A DNA stretch of 64,000 nucleotides from Allolobophora icterica (taxonomy: Eukaryota > Annelida > Clitellata > Crassiclitellata > Lumbricidae): assembly GCA_963556255.1 (NCBI GenBank), contig OY744606.1:80900431-80964430 (forward strand), written 5' to 3'. Shown here one piece after another: positions 10,402 through 20,481 of the stretch. Below the pieces are notes generated by a model, which worked only from the letters and a program-made list of their open reading frames with translations, was not told the origin of the DNA and did no database searches. Each line of letters opens with the position of its first letter. The stretch's first letter is position 1. The translations under genes were made by a program, and so were the position numbers.

Positions 10402-13400
10402 CACCGACCACAGGAGTCTGCATGTAACCCTGTCTTGGAGGTTTCTCCCTTCGATAACGAGCACAGCGATCGCACCTTTGGCAGAACCGTCTAACATCGT
10501 CCTTCCAACTCGGCCAATACGCCCGACGTTGCAACTGAGATAAACTTTTCCGAATCCTGAAATGTCCTCCGGCAAAGCTTGCGTGTGTTAACTGAAGCAT
10601 CTCTTGCCGTAGAGATAAGGGCACAACTAACTGAGATCGCTCAGCTTTTCCTGTGTTACCCTGAATCCAGCCTCTGTGTAACACTCCTTGCAGGACTTCC
10701 AGCTGATTCCAGTTGCTCACCAACACTTTCACCTCTCCGTTAGCAGGTGATAGTTCTGCCTGTGTTGGATGATGCTTCGACTCCTTCCAATCAAGGACCG
10801 TACCAATATTGCAATCGCTCTGCTGTTCTCTTCGAAGAAACTCCTTTGTCCAACGGATTTCCTGGCCTGTATCTTCACTGGTAACCTCGGAGCGCGTTAC
10901 TTCTCCGATCGGACGTGCCCACATCACGTCTTCATTCGTAACTCTCATGGTAACCACTTTAGGTTGTTCCTCACCCGGACCTCTAGACATCGCGTCTGCG
11001 TTACCGTGTTTTGCTCCCGGTCTGTGACATATCTCCATGTCAAACTCCTCTATCATCTCTAACCAACGAGCCTGTTGGCCAATCGGTTCCGGTGTTCTGC
11101 GTAACCACTGAAGTGCGGAGTGGTCTGTTCTGAGTAGGAATTTACTACCCAGAAAGTACTGACGAAACTCTTTCAAGAAATACACCACAGCTAACAACTC
11201 TCGCCTGGTAACGTTATAGTTCCGTTCCGCCGTCGACAAGAGCCGACTCGCGTAACAAATCACTGTCTCTTCTCCTTCTTGTACTTGCGATAACACCGCT
11301 CCAATGGCGTATGCCGAGGCATCCGTATCTAGGATGTACTGGCCCTCGTCGTTCGGTAACCCAAGTATAGGTGCGGAAACCAACTTTCGTTTAAGTTCTT
11401 CGAAAGCTCCCTGACATTCGTCAGTCCAATGGAACGGTACATTTTTCCTGGTCAGGAAATGAAGTGGTTGAGCTACCACCGCGAAATCATGTATGAAACG
11501 TCGGTAATAGGAGCAAAGACCAACGAAGGATCTGACTTGCCTCAAGTTCCGAGGAGCAGACCATTCTTCTACGGCCTTGATCTTGCTCGGATCCGTCGCG
11601 ACCCCTTCTTCACTCAAAACGTGACCAAGAAACAATACTCTCTGTTGTAACAGGTAACATTTGGATGGTTTCAGCTTGAGATTATACTCTTGTAATCTCC
11701 TGAAAATCATCTCTAGACGTTGCATGTGCGTCTCTACGTCTCTCGAGAACACAATTATGTCATCCAAGTAAACCAGACAGATGTCATAGTTTAGCCCTGT
11801 CAAGACTAAGTTCATTAGTCGACAAAACGAGGCCGGACTATTGCACAATCCGAAAGGTAACACTTTGAATTGGAAGCTGCCCCTTCTCGTAACGAACCCG
11901 GTCTTGTGTTTGTCTCTTGGGTGCAAGGCCATCTGGTGATAACCTGCTCTCAAATCGAACGTACTGTACCATCTGGCGCCACCCAGGGTATCTAAACTCT
12001 CGCGGATAAGGGGTAACGGATGAGCATCTTTCCGTGTCTTCAGGTTCAGTTGCCTGTAATCGATACAGAACCGCATACTGCCATCCTTTTTCTTAACCAT
12101 TACGACATTGGATGCCCATTCCGATATCGAAGGTTCAATGATTCCTTGTCTCAACATGTCTTCTACCTGACGATCAACTTCCGGTAACATGGAAAGCGGT
12201 TGACGTCTCAAAGGTTGCCGAACTGGTTTCTCTTGTCCTGTATCGATCTCGTGTTGGATCACCGAAGTGAATCCGTTATCACTTTCGTTAAGGGAAAACG
12301 TTGCGCTGTACGTTAGCACAAGTTTTCGTAACCTGATTCGCTCTTCCTCCGAAATGTCTGCTGGCACTTCTTCCCATAGTCGTTTTAGGGTCTGTTCGGC
12401 AAGTGGGTTGAGCGTCTGCTCCGCCACACTGGCCGTTGTACTAATCTTCGATCCAAACCGGTCAATCGTACTTTGCTGCTTTCCTCGGCGTTCCTCCGGA
12501 TAACCTGGGCCCATAGGCTTCTCCGGATTTTCGCTTCGGTAAGGCTCATCATACGATTCCGTTCTGGCTCGATTAACTGTCACATCGACTACGTTCACTC
12601 GCTCCAGCGGACATTCAGTCCGTTTCTTGACTAGCGAATCTCTGTCTCCAACATTCAACATCCTGATCCACACTTCCGTGTCTCTTCCTGTCACCAACGT
12701 ACGTCCGATTATCAAATCTTTTGATAATTCCATTGGAATGGTCGTCCAATCTTCGTTATCCTTTTGGAAATGCGGGTATACTACCCAAGCTGGAACGTCA
12801 ACTTCGCTCCTTGGAGGAACTATTATGTCCTCTTGCACAATAACCCTCCGGCACATGGACTCGGTAACGACCTCTTTCAGAGGGATCTTCTCGCTCCCAA
12901 GGAAAACGCATCGACTTGCGAAGTCCCATCTTGCCTGATTGGCTTCCAGCCAAGATAACCCCAAGATCACTTCTGTCACTTGGTCTGTAACTAGACAGGG
13001 TACAGGGTACACCTGCTTTCCGATCCGAATCTTAAGGTTAGTTTCACCATCCACCTTAATCTGACTTCCATTAGCGGCTAGGAGTCGCTGTTCTGACGGT
13101 ACTAGCACAGCGTCTAGCACGAAACGTCGTGGCACAAGTGACATTTCACTTCCAGAATCAAGTAGACAGTGTATACGTTTTCCTGCCAGTCTCGCAACCA
13201 CGTAGGCCACCCTACTGCCTTTGACCAGTCGGTTTTGGGTTTCCTCTTGTATCGGTTCAGCCTTTGTAGGTTCACTGGTACCGGTTGCACCATTCGTCTC
13301 AGCGTTTCTCTGAGGACAAAATCGCTTCACATGTCCTTTTCGTTTGCACAAGTAGCATTCGATATCCGGGTCACGCAACCGTGTGGGCGGATAAATCCGT

Positions 13401-16400
13401 CGCCATCCCACATTTGGTTCGGTTGTCCTCTGATCTCCCACAGCTAGATCAGAACTGTTCTCCCTTTCATGAGGTTTTCTCGGAACGATGCCCAAATTCT
13501 GATTTATTGTCACTCGATCAAGTTCTCTTGAAAGATTTTTAATCTTTCGCTCGAGATCTTCTAGACGACGAGACTGTTGCCCCTCAGTGCTCGAGTCTTT
13601 TCGGTCTTCCATGGTAACTTTAACTCTCGCGTGTCTCCGGTCTAAATCACCACCTTGTGTCGAAGATCGACCATAGGCATCCAACCTCACCGCATGTTTA
13701 TACGCCGCTTCGAGGTTAACTGGTTCTCGCTCGCGCACCTTCTGCCCCAAATCCTGGTTTGCCAGTGCATCAATGAAAGCGTCACAAGCGACCGTCTCGA
13801 CGATATCACTTGTTGGTCCTGGGTATGCCAAAGCCATTAGCCTCCTTACTTCCTGCACTACACTACTCAGCGTTTCTCCGTGAGCCTGCCGGTAAGTGCG
13901 AAGTTTCATCCGATATAGGCTAGTTTGGTCATCAGACCCGTACCGGGCCTTAAGCCGCTCAACAAGTTCTCGCCAAGACACGTCCCTCTGTGCACCCATG
14001 TCCCACAACAGCTGCGAAGCGGGACCCGTTAGGGCACACATTAACTGGTCTGCTTTTTCCTGATCACTCCACCGGTTGCACCGTGCACAAACTTCGAACT
14101 TTGCTAGAAAGGCTGCGATCGCTGACTTGCCGTCGTACTTCTCTAGCTTGATTCGTATACCGCGATCCGATCGGTCTCCGCCTCTTGTCCGCGTAACAAG
14201 TGATCTTCCGACACTCTTCTTGGGATTTCCTCTCCGGTTGTCCTCATCGTTACTCCTGGAACCGTTTTCCTCGTCTGTCCTCACCACTGACCGGTGCCGA
14301 CTCTGTCCCCTCAGAGTACCCAACGTCTTCCCTGTACGCCACTGAGAATACATCGTAGTCATCTCTCGGTCGCCTGACGTTGCACTGTCTTCATCAGAGA
14401 TGTACTCAGCCTGTCTCTGACCTTTTCTACGAGGCTCACCACCTGCGTAGTCTTTGGACTCCGATCGTTTATATTTATTGCGAGAGCTCTGAGAGTTTCC
14501 GTTGACGAACGTAACTCTCCTGTCTTCTTCGCGAATATCTCTTTTTCCTGACTCTGGCGGTCTGTCAGATTCGTCGTACCTAAGACAATTACGACTTCTC
14601 GAATCTGGTTTGTGCCCTTTAGAGTACCGCTCGTGGGTCTCATCCCAGGCCAAATGATCTCTGTCTCTTCCCATGTTCGATTCTCTCTCGGTTTCTCTAT
14701 CAAGTGCCTGTTTTAAACCGCGTCTCTCGTACTCTGGTAGACGTTCCTTACCATACGTCTCCCTTTCAGTTTTCTCATAACTCTCGTGTCTTCCTCGTTG
14801 GCGGAGGTTTTTCCTGTCAAAAACTCCGGTTCTCATGGCCTCTTCTGGACCAACACTATCGGTGTCTGAATCCGAAGAACTCACTGACGAACGTAATTTC
14901 GCCTCAACTCTTCCTCGTGTCAACAGACGTTGTCGACTCGATTGCCTTGCCGTTTTTCCGTGTGACTCTCTCCCGCTGTCCTCGGGAAGATAGCGGCTAC
15001 GTAACTTTTCCGAAGTTTCCGAAAGCGAAACTTCCTCACGTGTCTCTGTGTTACCTCGGCTCCGTGCTGGCTCTTCGATCTGCAGCTTCCCTCGGCGATC
15101 CATCTGGTAACCTGGGCCCGTAGGTTTCCCCGATGTCTCGCGTTGGTAAGACTTCGCATGCTGAGCAGCAGGAACAGACAGTTCTTCAAGTTTCGAACTC
15201 ATCATTGCCACACTCTGTCGCAGGTAAGACATCTCCGCTTGCCAATCTACCTCATCTGTCACAGGTCTTGGGCGACCTTCTTCCATGTTGGTAAACGGTA
15301 CTCGATTACCTTCGTTTCGCTGGTGCGCCACGATGTCACCACTCGTTTTCTGCACTACGGCGTCACCCCGCGGTTTCAGGCCTGTCTCAATGTCTCTTGG
15401 CCTATCACAAGCCTGTCTCAACTGTACAGGTTGCCTGCCCCGTACAATACTAGGTACTTGAACCTGCACAAGGTTCCCCGATCTATTGTCGACGAGTGGT
15501 TTGGACCTGTCAAACCTACTCTCACCAACGGTCTCTCGCCAGTGTGTGAATGTCTCGTTATTCACATCGTTCTGTACTACCTCAGTAGTCTTTGGAACGG
15601 TTATCAACCATCCGTTATCCTCATGGAAACCTCTTTCACGCCCACTGCGGGTTCCAGCTTCCGTTTCAAATGCACTGGTTTCGTCAGGTGCACCCGTTTC
15701 ATTAAGCAACCTTCGTTTGCTTTTCCGTTTACGTAACTTTGGACGCGCGCCTCCGTGCTCACTATGGGGCACTTCATCCGACTCGTCCTCGGTATCTTCC
15801 TGACCTTGCCTGGTTCTGTGACAAGAAAACGTTAGAACCCCACTTCTGGTACCAGTTTGTGACGTTCGTCGCTCGAGATCAACTAACCCTTCATCAGACG
15901 TGGTACCAACTTGTGTCGGTCTTACCCGAGACGCTGCTTCGTCGTCGGGCTGGGTTCGGCTCCAGCCAACCGACCTTCTGGAGTCGCCCGGGTCACTATC
16001 CTGTCTACTTCTGCTGTAGACGAGCGGTTCCCTGTCTCCGCTCTCAGTGCCCATTTCTCCAAGAGGAGGTCCCGAGGGTATCGCTTGTTTGCGAACAGTG
16101 TCGCTGTCAAGCTCCATCTCACTTTCGGACTCTGCCACTGCCGCGGTCGCCGGGTGGGCAACGTCCTCGTCCTCAGGATGGCCGTCCTTTAGAACAGGGT
16201 TCGCTCTCTTGCCGGCAGGAGTCCTCAGCTTCCTGTGAGATTTCTTAGTCAAAGACTTCCTCTTTTTCTCCGCCTTAACCGAACCCTCACGTACCATTCT
16301 GCATCTCATGACTCTCGAGTTATCGTCAATAGGGGAAAACTCTGAACGTTCTCTTGTCCGAGAGGACAAGGTGTACATCTGACGAGTCGTCACGTCGTGC

Positions 16401-16420
16401 CGTCTCAAACACGCGAACAT
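10355..16420 (-). CDS. Gag-Pol polyprotein, Ty3/gypsy, without integrase core
   Basis: 2,021 codons. The N-terminal 750 residues are Arg/Ser/Glu-rich and low complexity. A retrotransposon gag capsid region follows at about 753-915, a CCHC zinc knuckle (CYLCKRKGHVKRFC, about 1020-1033), protease (LLDSGSEMSL, about 1085), reverse transcriptase (about 1390-1570, YLDDIIVF at about 1548), RNase H (LDTDASAYAIGAVLSQ at about 1695) and the integrase H2C2 zinc finger (about 1944-1980). After VVGEP, where the DDE core should begin, the frame jumps to an unrelated 13 residues and stops. The start lies inside the 5' LTR; a TATA-like motif is only about 10 nt upstream, so Met15 is an alternative start. 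Without a core it cannot supply its own integrase. Confidence 0.9.
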   Translation of the reverse strand: MFACLRRHDVTTRQMYTLSSRTRERSEFSPIDDNSRVMRCRMVREGSVKAEKKRKSLTKKSHRKLRTPAGKRANPVLKDGHPEDEDVAHPATAAVAESESEMELDSDTVRKQAIPSGPPLGEMGTESGDREPLVYSRSRQDSDPGDSRRSVGWSRTQPDDEAASRVRPTQVGTTSDEGLVDLERRTSQTGTRSGVLTFSCHRTRQGQEDTEDESDEVPHSEHGGARPKLRKRKSKRRLLNETGAPDETSAFETEAGTRSGRERGFHEDNGWLITVPKTTEVVQNDVNNETFTHWRETVGESRFDRSKPLVDNRSGNLVQVQVPSIVRGRQPVQLRQACDRPRDIETGLKPRGDAVVQKTSGDIVAHQRNEGNRVPFTNMEEGRPRPVTDEVDWQAEMSYLRQSVAMMSSKLEELSVPAAQHAKSYQRETSGKPTGPGYQMDRRGKLQIEEPARSRGNTETREEVSLSETSEKLRSRYLPEDSGRESHGKTARQSSRQRLLTRGRVEAKLRSSVSSSDSDTDSVGPEEAMRTGVFDRKNLRQRGRHESYEKTERETYGKERLPEYERRGLKQALDRETERESNMGRDRDHLAWDETHERYSKGHKPDSRSRNCLRYDESDRPPESGKRDIREEDRRVTFVNGNSQSSRNKYKRSESKDYAGGEPRRKGQRQAEYISDEDSATSGDREMTTMYSQWRTGKTLGTLRGQSRHRSVVRTDEENGSRSNDEDNRRGNPKKSVGRSLVTRTRGGDRSDRGIRIKLEKYDGKSAIAAFLAKFEVCARCNRWSDQEKADQLMCALTGPASQLLWDMGAQRDVSWRELVERLKARYGSDDQTSLYRMKLRTYRQAHGETLSSVVQEVRRLMALAYPGPTSDIVETVACDAFIDALANQDLGQKVREREPVNLEAAYKHAVRLDAYGRSSTQGGDLDRRHARVKVTMEDRKDSSTEGQQSRRLEDLERKIKNLSRELDRVTINQNLGIVPRKPHERENSSDLAVGDQRTTEPNVGWRRIYPPTRLRDPDIECYLCKRKGHVKRFCPQRNAETNGATGTSEPTKAEPIQEETQNRLVKGSRVAYVVARLAGKRIHCLLDSGSEMSLVPRRFVLDAVLVPSEQRLLAANGSQIKVDGETNLKIRIGKQVYPVPCLVTDQVTEVILGLSWLEANQARWDFASRCVFLGSEKIPLKEVVTESMCRRVIVQEDIIVPPRSEVDVPAWVVYPHFQKDNEDWTTIPMELSKDLIIGRTLVTGRDTEVWIRMLNVGDRDSLVKKRTECPLERVNVVDVTVNRARTESYDEPYRSENPEKPMGPGYPEERRGKQQSTIDRFGSKISTTASVAEQTLNPLAEQTLKRLWEEVPADISEEERIRLRKLVLTYSATFSLNESDNGFTSVIQHEIDTGQEKPVRQPLRRQPLSMLPEVDRQVEDMLRQGIIEPSISEWASNVVMVKKKDGSMRFCIDYRQLNLKTRKDAHPLPLIRESLDTLGGARWYSTFDLRAGYHQMALHPRDKHKTGFVTRRGSFQFKVLPFGLCNSPASFCRLMNLVLTGLNYDICLVYLDDIIVFSRDVETHMQRLEMIFRRLQEYNLKLKPSKCYLLQQRVLFLGHVLSEEGVATDPSKIKAVEEWSAPRNLRQVRSFVGLCSYYRRFIHDFAVVAQPLHFLTRKNVPFHWTDECQGAFEELKRKLVSAPILGLPNDEGQYILDTDASAYAIGAVLSQVQEGEETVICYASRLLSTAERNYNVTRRELLAVVYFLKEFRQYFLGSKFLLRTDHSALQWLRRTPEPIGQQARWLEMIEEFDMEICHRPGAKHGNADAMSRGPGEEQPKVVTMRVTNEDVMWARPIGEVTRSEVTSEDTGQEIRWTKEFLRREQQSDCNIGTVLDWKESKHHPTQAELSPANGEVKVLVSNWNQLEVLQGVLHRGWIQGNTGKAERSQLVVPLSLRQEMLQLTHASFAGGHFRIRKSLSQLQRRAYWPSWKDDVRRFCQRCDRCARYRREKPPRQGYMQTPVVGEPEESEIHANGCARG
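15837..15854 (-). promoter_or_regulatory. Primer binding site of gypsy copy 1
   Basis: TGGTACCAGAAGTGGGGT, three bases after the 5' LTR end in element sense. It starts with TGG as required to pair with a tRNA CCA end and most resembles a tRNA-Leu acceptor stem. It is inside the open reading frame (translated as TGTRSGV). Confidence 0.65.
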
Positions 16421-18076
16421 CTTGCGATAATATATACACGTGTAATATTAACGCGGTATACTGGTCTCACGACACTCTCTTCTGATAGGAAAGGTTCTAG
16501 GTCTAAAACCTCCCTAACCGCACGCAGAACTGTGTTCCGACCGGCGCACGAGGTGGGCCCTACTTCGCACTTCGGTCAGTTCTCGGAGCTACGTGTTTCG
16601 ATCACCAAGTTATTTGCTCTGAATAACGATTGGCTTGAATACAAGATTTTCCTGACTCTATCGTTTTCCTGGTCTTACCGCACTGTAACCAGTTGTCGGG
16701 CGGTCTTTTCCCGTACTGCGGTCTTTCGGTAACAGTGGTCTTTCCCAGTAACTATTTTTAGTTACCGGGCGATGGAGCCCCTCCAACGCTCCACCGGCGT
16801 GTCAGCCATCCAAGTGTCACAATCCAAATGTAACGCCGACCCCGTAAGGTTACCAGAATGTCCTGAATTTTGTTCCCAAGAATTTCCGAATTTTGGTTCC
16901 CTAACGAGGGTCACGCTTACTCTCACAGGTAACCGGACAAGCTCCGATCCTGCCTGTCGCCAAATTTACCCTTATTATCGTTTTTGTACTAAATCGGGTT
17001 TTTCAGGTATCCCGACGGTCACTTCACCGAGTGCCGAAGTCGCGTAAAACTCTCCCAGCCGAGGACGCCGAAATCGCGTAAAATCCTCCCGGCCGAGTAC
17101 GCCGAAAGCGCGTAGAACTTCCCTTGTGTCGAGTACGCCGAAAGTGCGTAGAACTTCCCCTGTGTCGAGTACGCCGAAATCGCGTAAAACTCGTCTCAGT
17201 GGGTAAAACCAAACACTGTCGGATCTTGGAGTTCTTCGAACTCCAAGAGGGATTTCCTTGCCCGACGCCAAATTCACCCTTGGTTTCAAGGATTTCAGAA
17301 TTCCAGAAAATGGCTACCTTAAGAAGGTCACCTCTACTCTCATGGGTTACCGGACAAGCTCCGATCGCGGAGTTCTTCAAAACCCAAGAGGGACTTTCCT
17401 GCCCGTCGCCAAATTCACCCTGGTTTTCGATCTCACACTGAATTGGTTTTCCTGTGTATCAACGGTATCCTTCCCCGAGTATTACTCAGCCGTAGATTTC
17501 CCACGATCGGGATCTAGCCCGCTTCGCGATCAACTGAGGGATCGGCGCTGTCGGCCCGTCTCCCAACAGTGAACTTCTTTAGCTGTACTCGGGATCGCCT
17601 GATTATATTATTCGAACGCCCCTTTCGTCCGTAAATATATTTGTACTAACCGGAAACTCGAACTCTGACTCTGTCGTAACCAAAATCACTCGCCTACCAC
17701 ACTGAGTGCAGTATATTTGAATCGGTAACTGAATCGCTAACCAACAACGCTGTTGAACAGTATTGCTATGTATGAAGAGTCGAACCAACTCTTCACGTAT
17801 AAAGCAGCACACCGTGAGGCAGGCTCTATGCATCCCAAATTAACGCGTCTGCTCGCTATGCGCTGGCTTTACACCGTCGATCGGGCTTCCCTATCACGGT
17901 CGTTGCCGGACCGTCGCCTATTGAAATTAAATAAAAATTAAATGATCGATGCTGGGTCTTCGCATGAAAAATTAAGAGAAACGATGCTGTTCCCTTCGCA
18001 TGTAAACTGAAGGAAAACGATGCTATTCGCATAAAATAAATCTTCCCACTTACGCACTGTGGCCTTGACCGCCACA
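15858..18076 (-). repeat. 5' LTR of gypsy copy 1
   Basis: Apparently identical to 7079-9297. In element sense it begins TGTGGCGGTC (reading down from 18076) and ends GTCACA at 15858. It contains the start of the gag ORF at 16420. Confidence 0.92.
16428..16444 (-). promoter_or_regulatory. TATA-like motif and CACGTG box in LTR
   Basis: In element sense 'tacacgtgtatatatta' lies just before the first ATG of gag. It is the clearest TATA-like motif near the ORF, and overlaps an E-box palindrome CACGTG. If it sets the start site, transcripts would begin downstream of Met1 and translation would start at Met15. Confidence 0.4.
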
Positions 18077-18080
18077 AACA

Positions 18081-18880
18081 TAAGTCCACATAAGTCCATG
18101 CTGACTAAACAAACACAATTAAGAACTAAACTTTGTAGGTATGGATTATAATAGTGTAAACTTTTTCACAGCAAATGCATTTCAATTTAGCCAATGTTGA
18201 GTTTTTGTCTTTCTCGTTCATCAAAGTAACGTGAATCCATTCTGCACCCTTTTCTTTTGGCATTTTAGATAACTCAGAAATAACTTTTTACAATTTTATT
18301 TCTTGTACTGTGCTATTTCATAAAGTATTTATTTCTCAAATGATCACGTAAATAGTGATGTAAGGGACATTAGACAAAAAAATTAAACTGAAAATGAAAA
18401 AAAAAATTAACAGACCGTAAATAAATAAATAAAGTTATATACAAAAAATAAAAGACAGACTAAACGATAAGAAAATAAAAAACGAAGTTTTTTGGAAAAA
18501 TATAAAAAACGAAGAAAACGATTTTTGCAACTATGAGTAGTTTGTTTATTTGCAACAACATAATAATCAAACGTACAAGCTGGGGTGAAATTATATCATT
18601 ATTGTTGATGGCTTCTAGAAAATGATTTTGATGAACTACACTTGTGAAAATATTAGTCTTCTAGCATATATATAGAAAACATTTTTAAAATTGAATTTAT
18701 TGACAAATAAGTTTAAAGAACACTGAACTGTTTTTAGCAAGGTGTTTATTTAGTTACATCTTCTTTGTTCTCAAAACGTAAGAAAAACGATAAGGTGATA
18801 CGGCCGCTATAAAATAGCAATGTATAAAAATATTTTACAAAAAAAAATATTTTCCTACCTACCCAGTTTTTTAAAACTCT
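18081..18880. other. AT-rich right interior of the TIR element
   Basis: Very AT-rich, with 'ataaaaaacgaag' repeats like those left of the gypsy insertion. No coding potential. Confidence 0.5.
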
Positions 18881-18913
18881 GTTACCGGAAACACACCATT
18901 ATTTTTTTTGGCC
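18881..18913 (-). repeat. Right terminal inverted repeat (33 bp)
   Basis: Exact reverse complement of 5537-5569, followed by TTA. Confidence 0.8.
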
Positions 18914-18934
18914 TTAGGGCCTATATTAATAATT

Positions 18935-19033
18935 GCAATTAGTGACTTCTATTGCGCTGGTGTCTAATGCGCAAGGCTTCAACTGATGGCACACCACAAG
19001 TTCCACAACCGAGCCGCAATCAGGTCAACATCC
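18935..19033 (-). repeat. Dispersed repeat D (inverted copy)
   Basis: 'ggtgtctaatgcgcaaggct' and 'gatggcacacca' are the reverse complement of the copy at 3655-3775. Confidence 0.55.
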
Positions 19034-19050
19034 AGATCAGTCAGTAAGAG

Positions 19051-19165
19051 TAGGCCTGTGTGTGTGTGGGGGGGGGGTGGTGGTGGTGGTTTAACATCGT
19101 ATAGTCCAACGCAGAGAGCGCCTCTGATTTGGTTTGGCCTTTGAGCGGCGCTGTATAATGTCCAA
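19051..19165 (+). repeat. GT/G-run/GGT microsatellite and LINE tail
   Basis: 19051-19091 is TG repeats, an 11-G run and GGT repeats. The following 'gagcgcctctgatttggttt...ttgagcggcgctgtataatg' resembles the LINE 3' end at 54070-54105. Confidence 0.45.
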
Positions 19166-19464
19166 TGACATTACATGACCTTTGCCTTTTATCAGTTCAC
19201 TTCTAATGCCACCTGTTTCTAATCTAATCTAATCTCATCTGTGGCATGGATCAGTTATCATCTCTCAGTGGGCGGTGGCATCAGTTGACGTCCGCCTCAA
19301 GCGGTGCAGCTGTCGTCAGACAGAAGTCGTCATTCCATGGGAGAAATCCCGTTGAAATCCTGCACCACGTCAGGGAAACCAGAAGTAGTCAGCTCGATTA
19401 AGTGTGGAGGTTTACAAGAGCATGCAACTAGACACAAAGGGGCTTTAGTGGCTGATTTATATGA
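19166..19464. other. Non-coding stretch, nothing recognised
   Basis: Contains a short 'ctaatctaatctaatctcatc' repeat and no convincing exon. Confidence 0.4.
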
Positions 19465-19770
19465 ATGGCTGGCTGGCTGCATGGCTGGCTGGCTGGCTTG
19501 TTGGCTGCATGACTGGCTGGCTGCATGGCTGGCTGGCTACATGGCTGGCTGGCTACATGGCTGGCAGGCTACATGGCTGGCTGACTGCAGCTGCATGACT
19601 GGCTGGCTGTATAGCTGGCTGGCTGCATGGCTGGCTGGCTGGCTGGCTGCATGGCTGGCTGGCTGGCTACATGGCTGGCAGCTGGCTGACTGCATGGCTG
19701 GCTGGCTGGCTGCATGGCTGGCTGGCTGCATGACTGGCTGGCTGCATGGCTGGCTGGCTTGTTGGCTGAA
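19465..19770. repeat. GGCTGGCTGCAT tandem repeat, about 300 bp
   Basis: Imperfect 4-bp (GGCT/TGGC) and 12-bp (GGCTGGCTGCAT) units over about 300 bp. Open frames rich in Trp/Leu/Ala or Gln/Pro/Ala over it are repeat artefacts. Confidence 0.92.
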
Positions 19771-19894
19771 CGACTGACTGAAAGAATGGCCAGCGCCGTG
19801 CGTTCGTTCAAGATAGTGAATATTAGATGAATTGAGAGTGCAGCTGAATACGTGCGTCCGTTGAATGTGGACTATGGACTTTTAACTGAAACCG

Positions 19895-19972
19895 TCGTGG
19901 TGGTGTGAATGGTGGTGGTGGTGATAATGATATTGGTGAATGTCGGACAACGAGGTGGTGTGGTGGTGGTGT
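19895..19972. repeat. GGT-rich microsatellite
   Basis: Interrupted (GGT)n runs such as 'gtggtggtggtgataatgat'. Confidence 0.8.
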
Positions 19973-20127
19973 CAGGCGTTTCTGGACCGTAAACACGGAT
20001 TTTCTTGGAATGTGACATTGCTGCATAAGGCCTCTCCGTCTCTCTCTAAAGAATACTATTTTCTAACGATGTCAACACTCTCTGCGTGCTTACGTGCTTG
20101 TGCCTCAGGTTCTGGGCAGTGTTTGTT

Positions 20128-20216
20128 ATATATATATATGTATATCTGTATATATATATATATATGTACATATATATATATATATGTATATATAAATATA
20201 TATATAATATATATAA
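20128..20216. repeat. (TA/GTATAT) microsatellite
   Basis: Interrupted TATATA and GTATATAT runs over about 90 bp. Confidence 0.9.
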
Positions 20217-20438
20217 TTCGCATCTGAACACGTGTGGACAGAAACCGTGCGTGTATATTATATATAGGTATATAATGTGCGGCCATAGTACGTTCGTCTG
20301 CTTTGTATATATAATAAGACTAATGGTGGTATGGCTTTAATGGGTGGATTATGTCTGTGGCCGACGAAGGAGAGATGGGGAAGGAGGTTTGCGTCCTCGA
20401 AGTGAGACTGGACGAACGACGGATCAATACAGGAAGAG

Positions 20439-20439
<1 letters not shown>

Positions 20440-20480
<41 letters not shown>

Positions 20481-20481
20481 G
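20440..20481. repeat. (CTG)n trinucleotide repeat
   Basis: About 13 uninterrupted CTG/GCT units. Plus-strand frames give poly-Ala or poly-Leu, but no splice-bounded exon is evident, so I treat it as non-coding. Confidence 0.9.

Larger units (their letters stand above)
7075..18080 (-). mobile_element. Ty3/gypsy LTR retrotransposon, copy 1 (integrase-core deleted)
   Basis: The element is 7079-18076 (10,998 bp), flanked by AACA duplications (7075-7078 and 18077-18080). LTRs are 7079-9297 and 15858-18076 (2,219 bp each, starting TGTG and ending CACA), and look identical. On the minus strand the order is 5' LTR, primer site, one gag-protease-RT-RNase H-partial integrase frame, an out-of-frame pol tail, a repeat-bearing 3' region, polypurine tract, 3' LTR. 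The integrase catalytic core is missing. Identical LTRs and an open frame indicate recent insertion. Confidence 0.92.
5534..18916. mobile_element. TIR DNA transposon carrying nested insertions
   Basis: Perfect 33-bp inverted ends (5537-5569 and 18881-18913, beginning GGCCAAAAAAAATAATGGTG) face outward and are flanked by TTA at 5534-5536 and 18914-18916. Subtracting the nested SPIN-like element and the gypsy element leaves about 1.75 kb of own sequence (5570-6114, 6678-7074, 18081-18880), AT-rich with A-runs such as 'aaaaaacgggg' and no transposase. A 3-bp TWA duplication is typical of PIF/Harbinger elements, so a non-autonomous Harbinger-like element is the best guess. Two unrelated inverted copies of one repeat are an alternative, but the matching TTA argues against it. 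Confidence 0.6.

Noticed and set aside
15739..16248. Plus-strand open frames opposite the gypsy ORFs (also 14704-15123, 12627-12938, 35160-35816)
   Set aside because: Shadows of the gag-pol frame; they recur in both copies only because the elements are identical.
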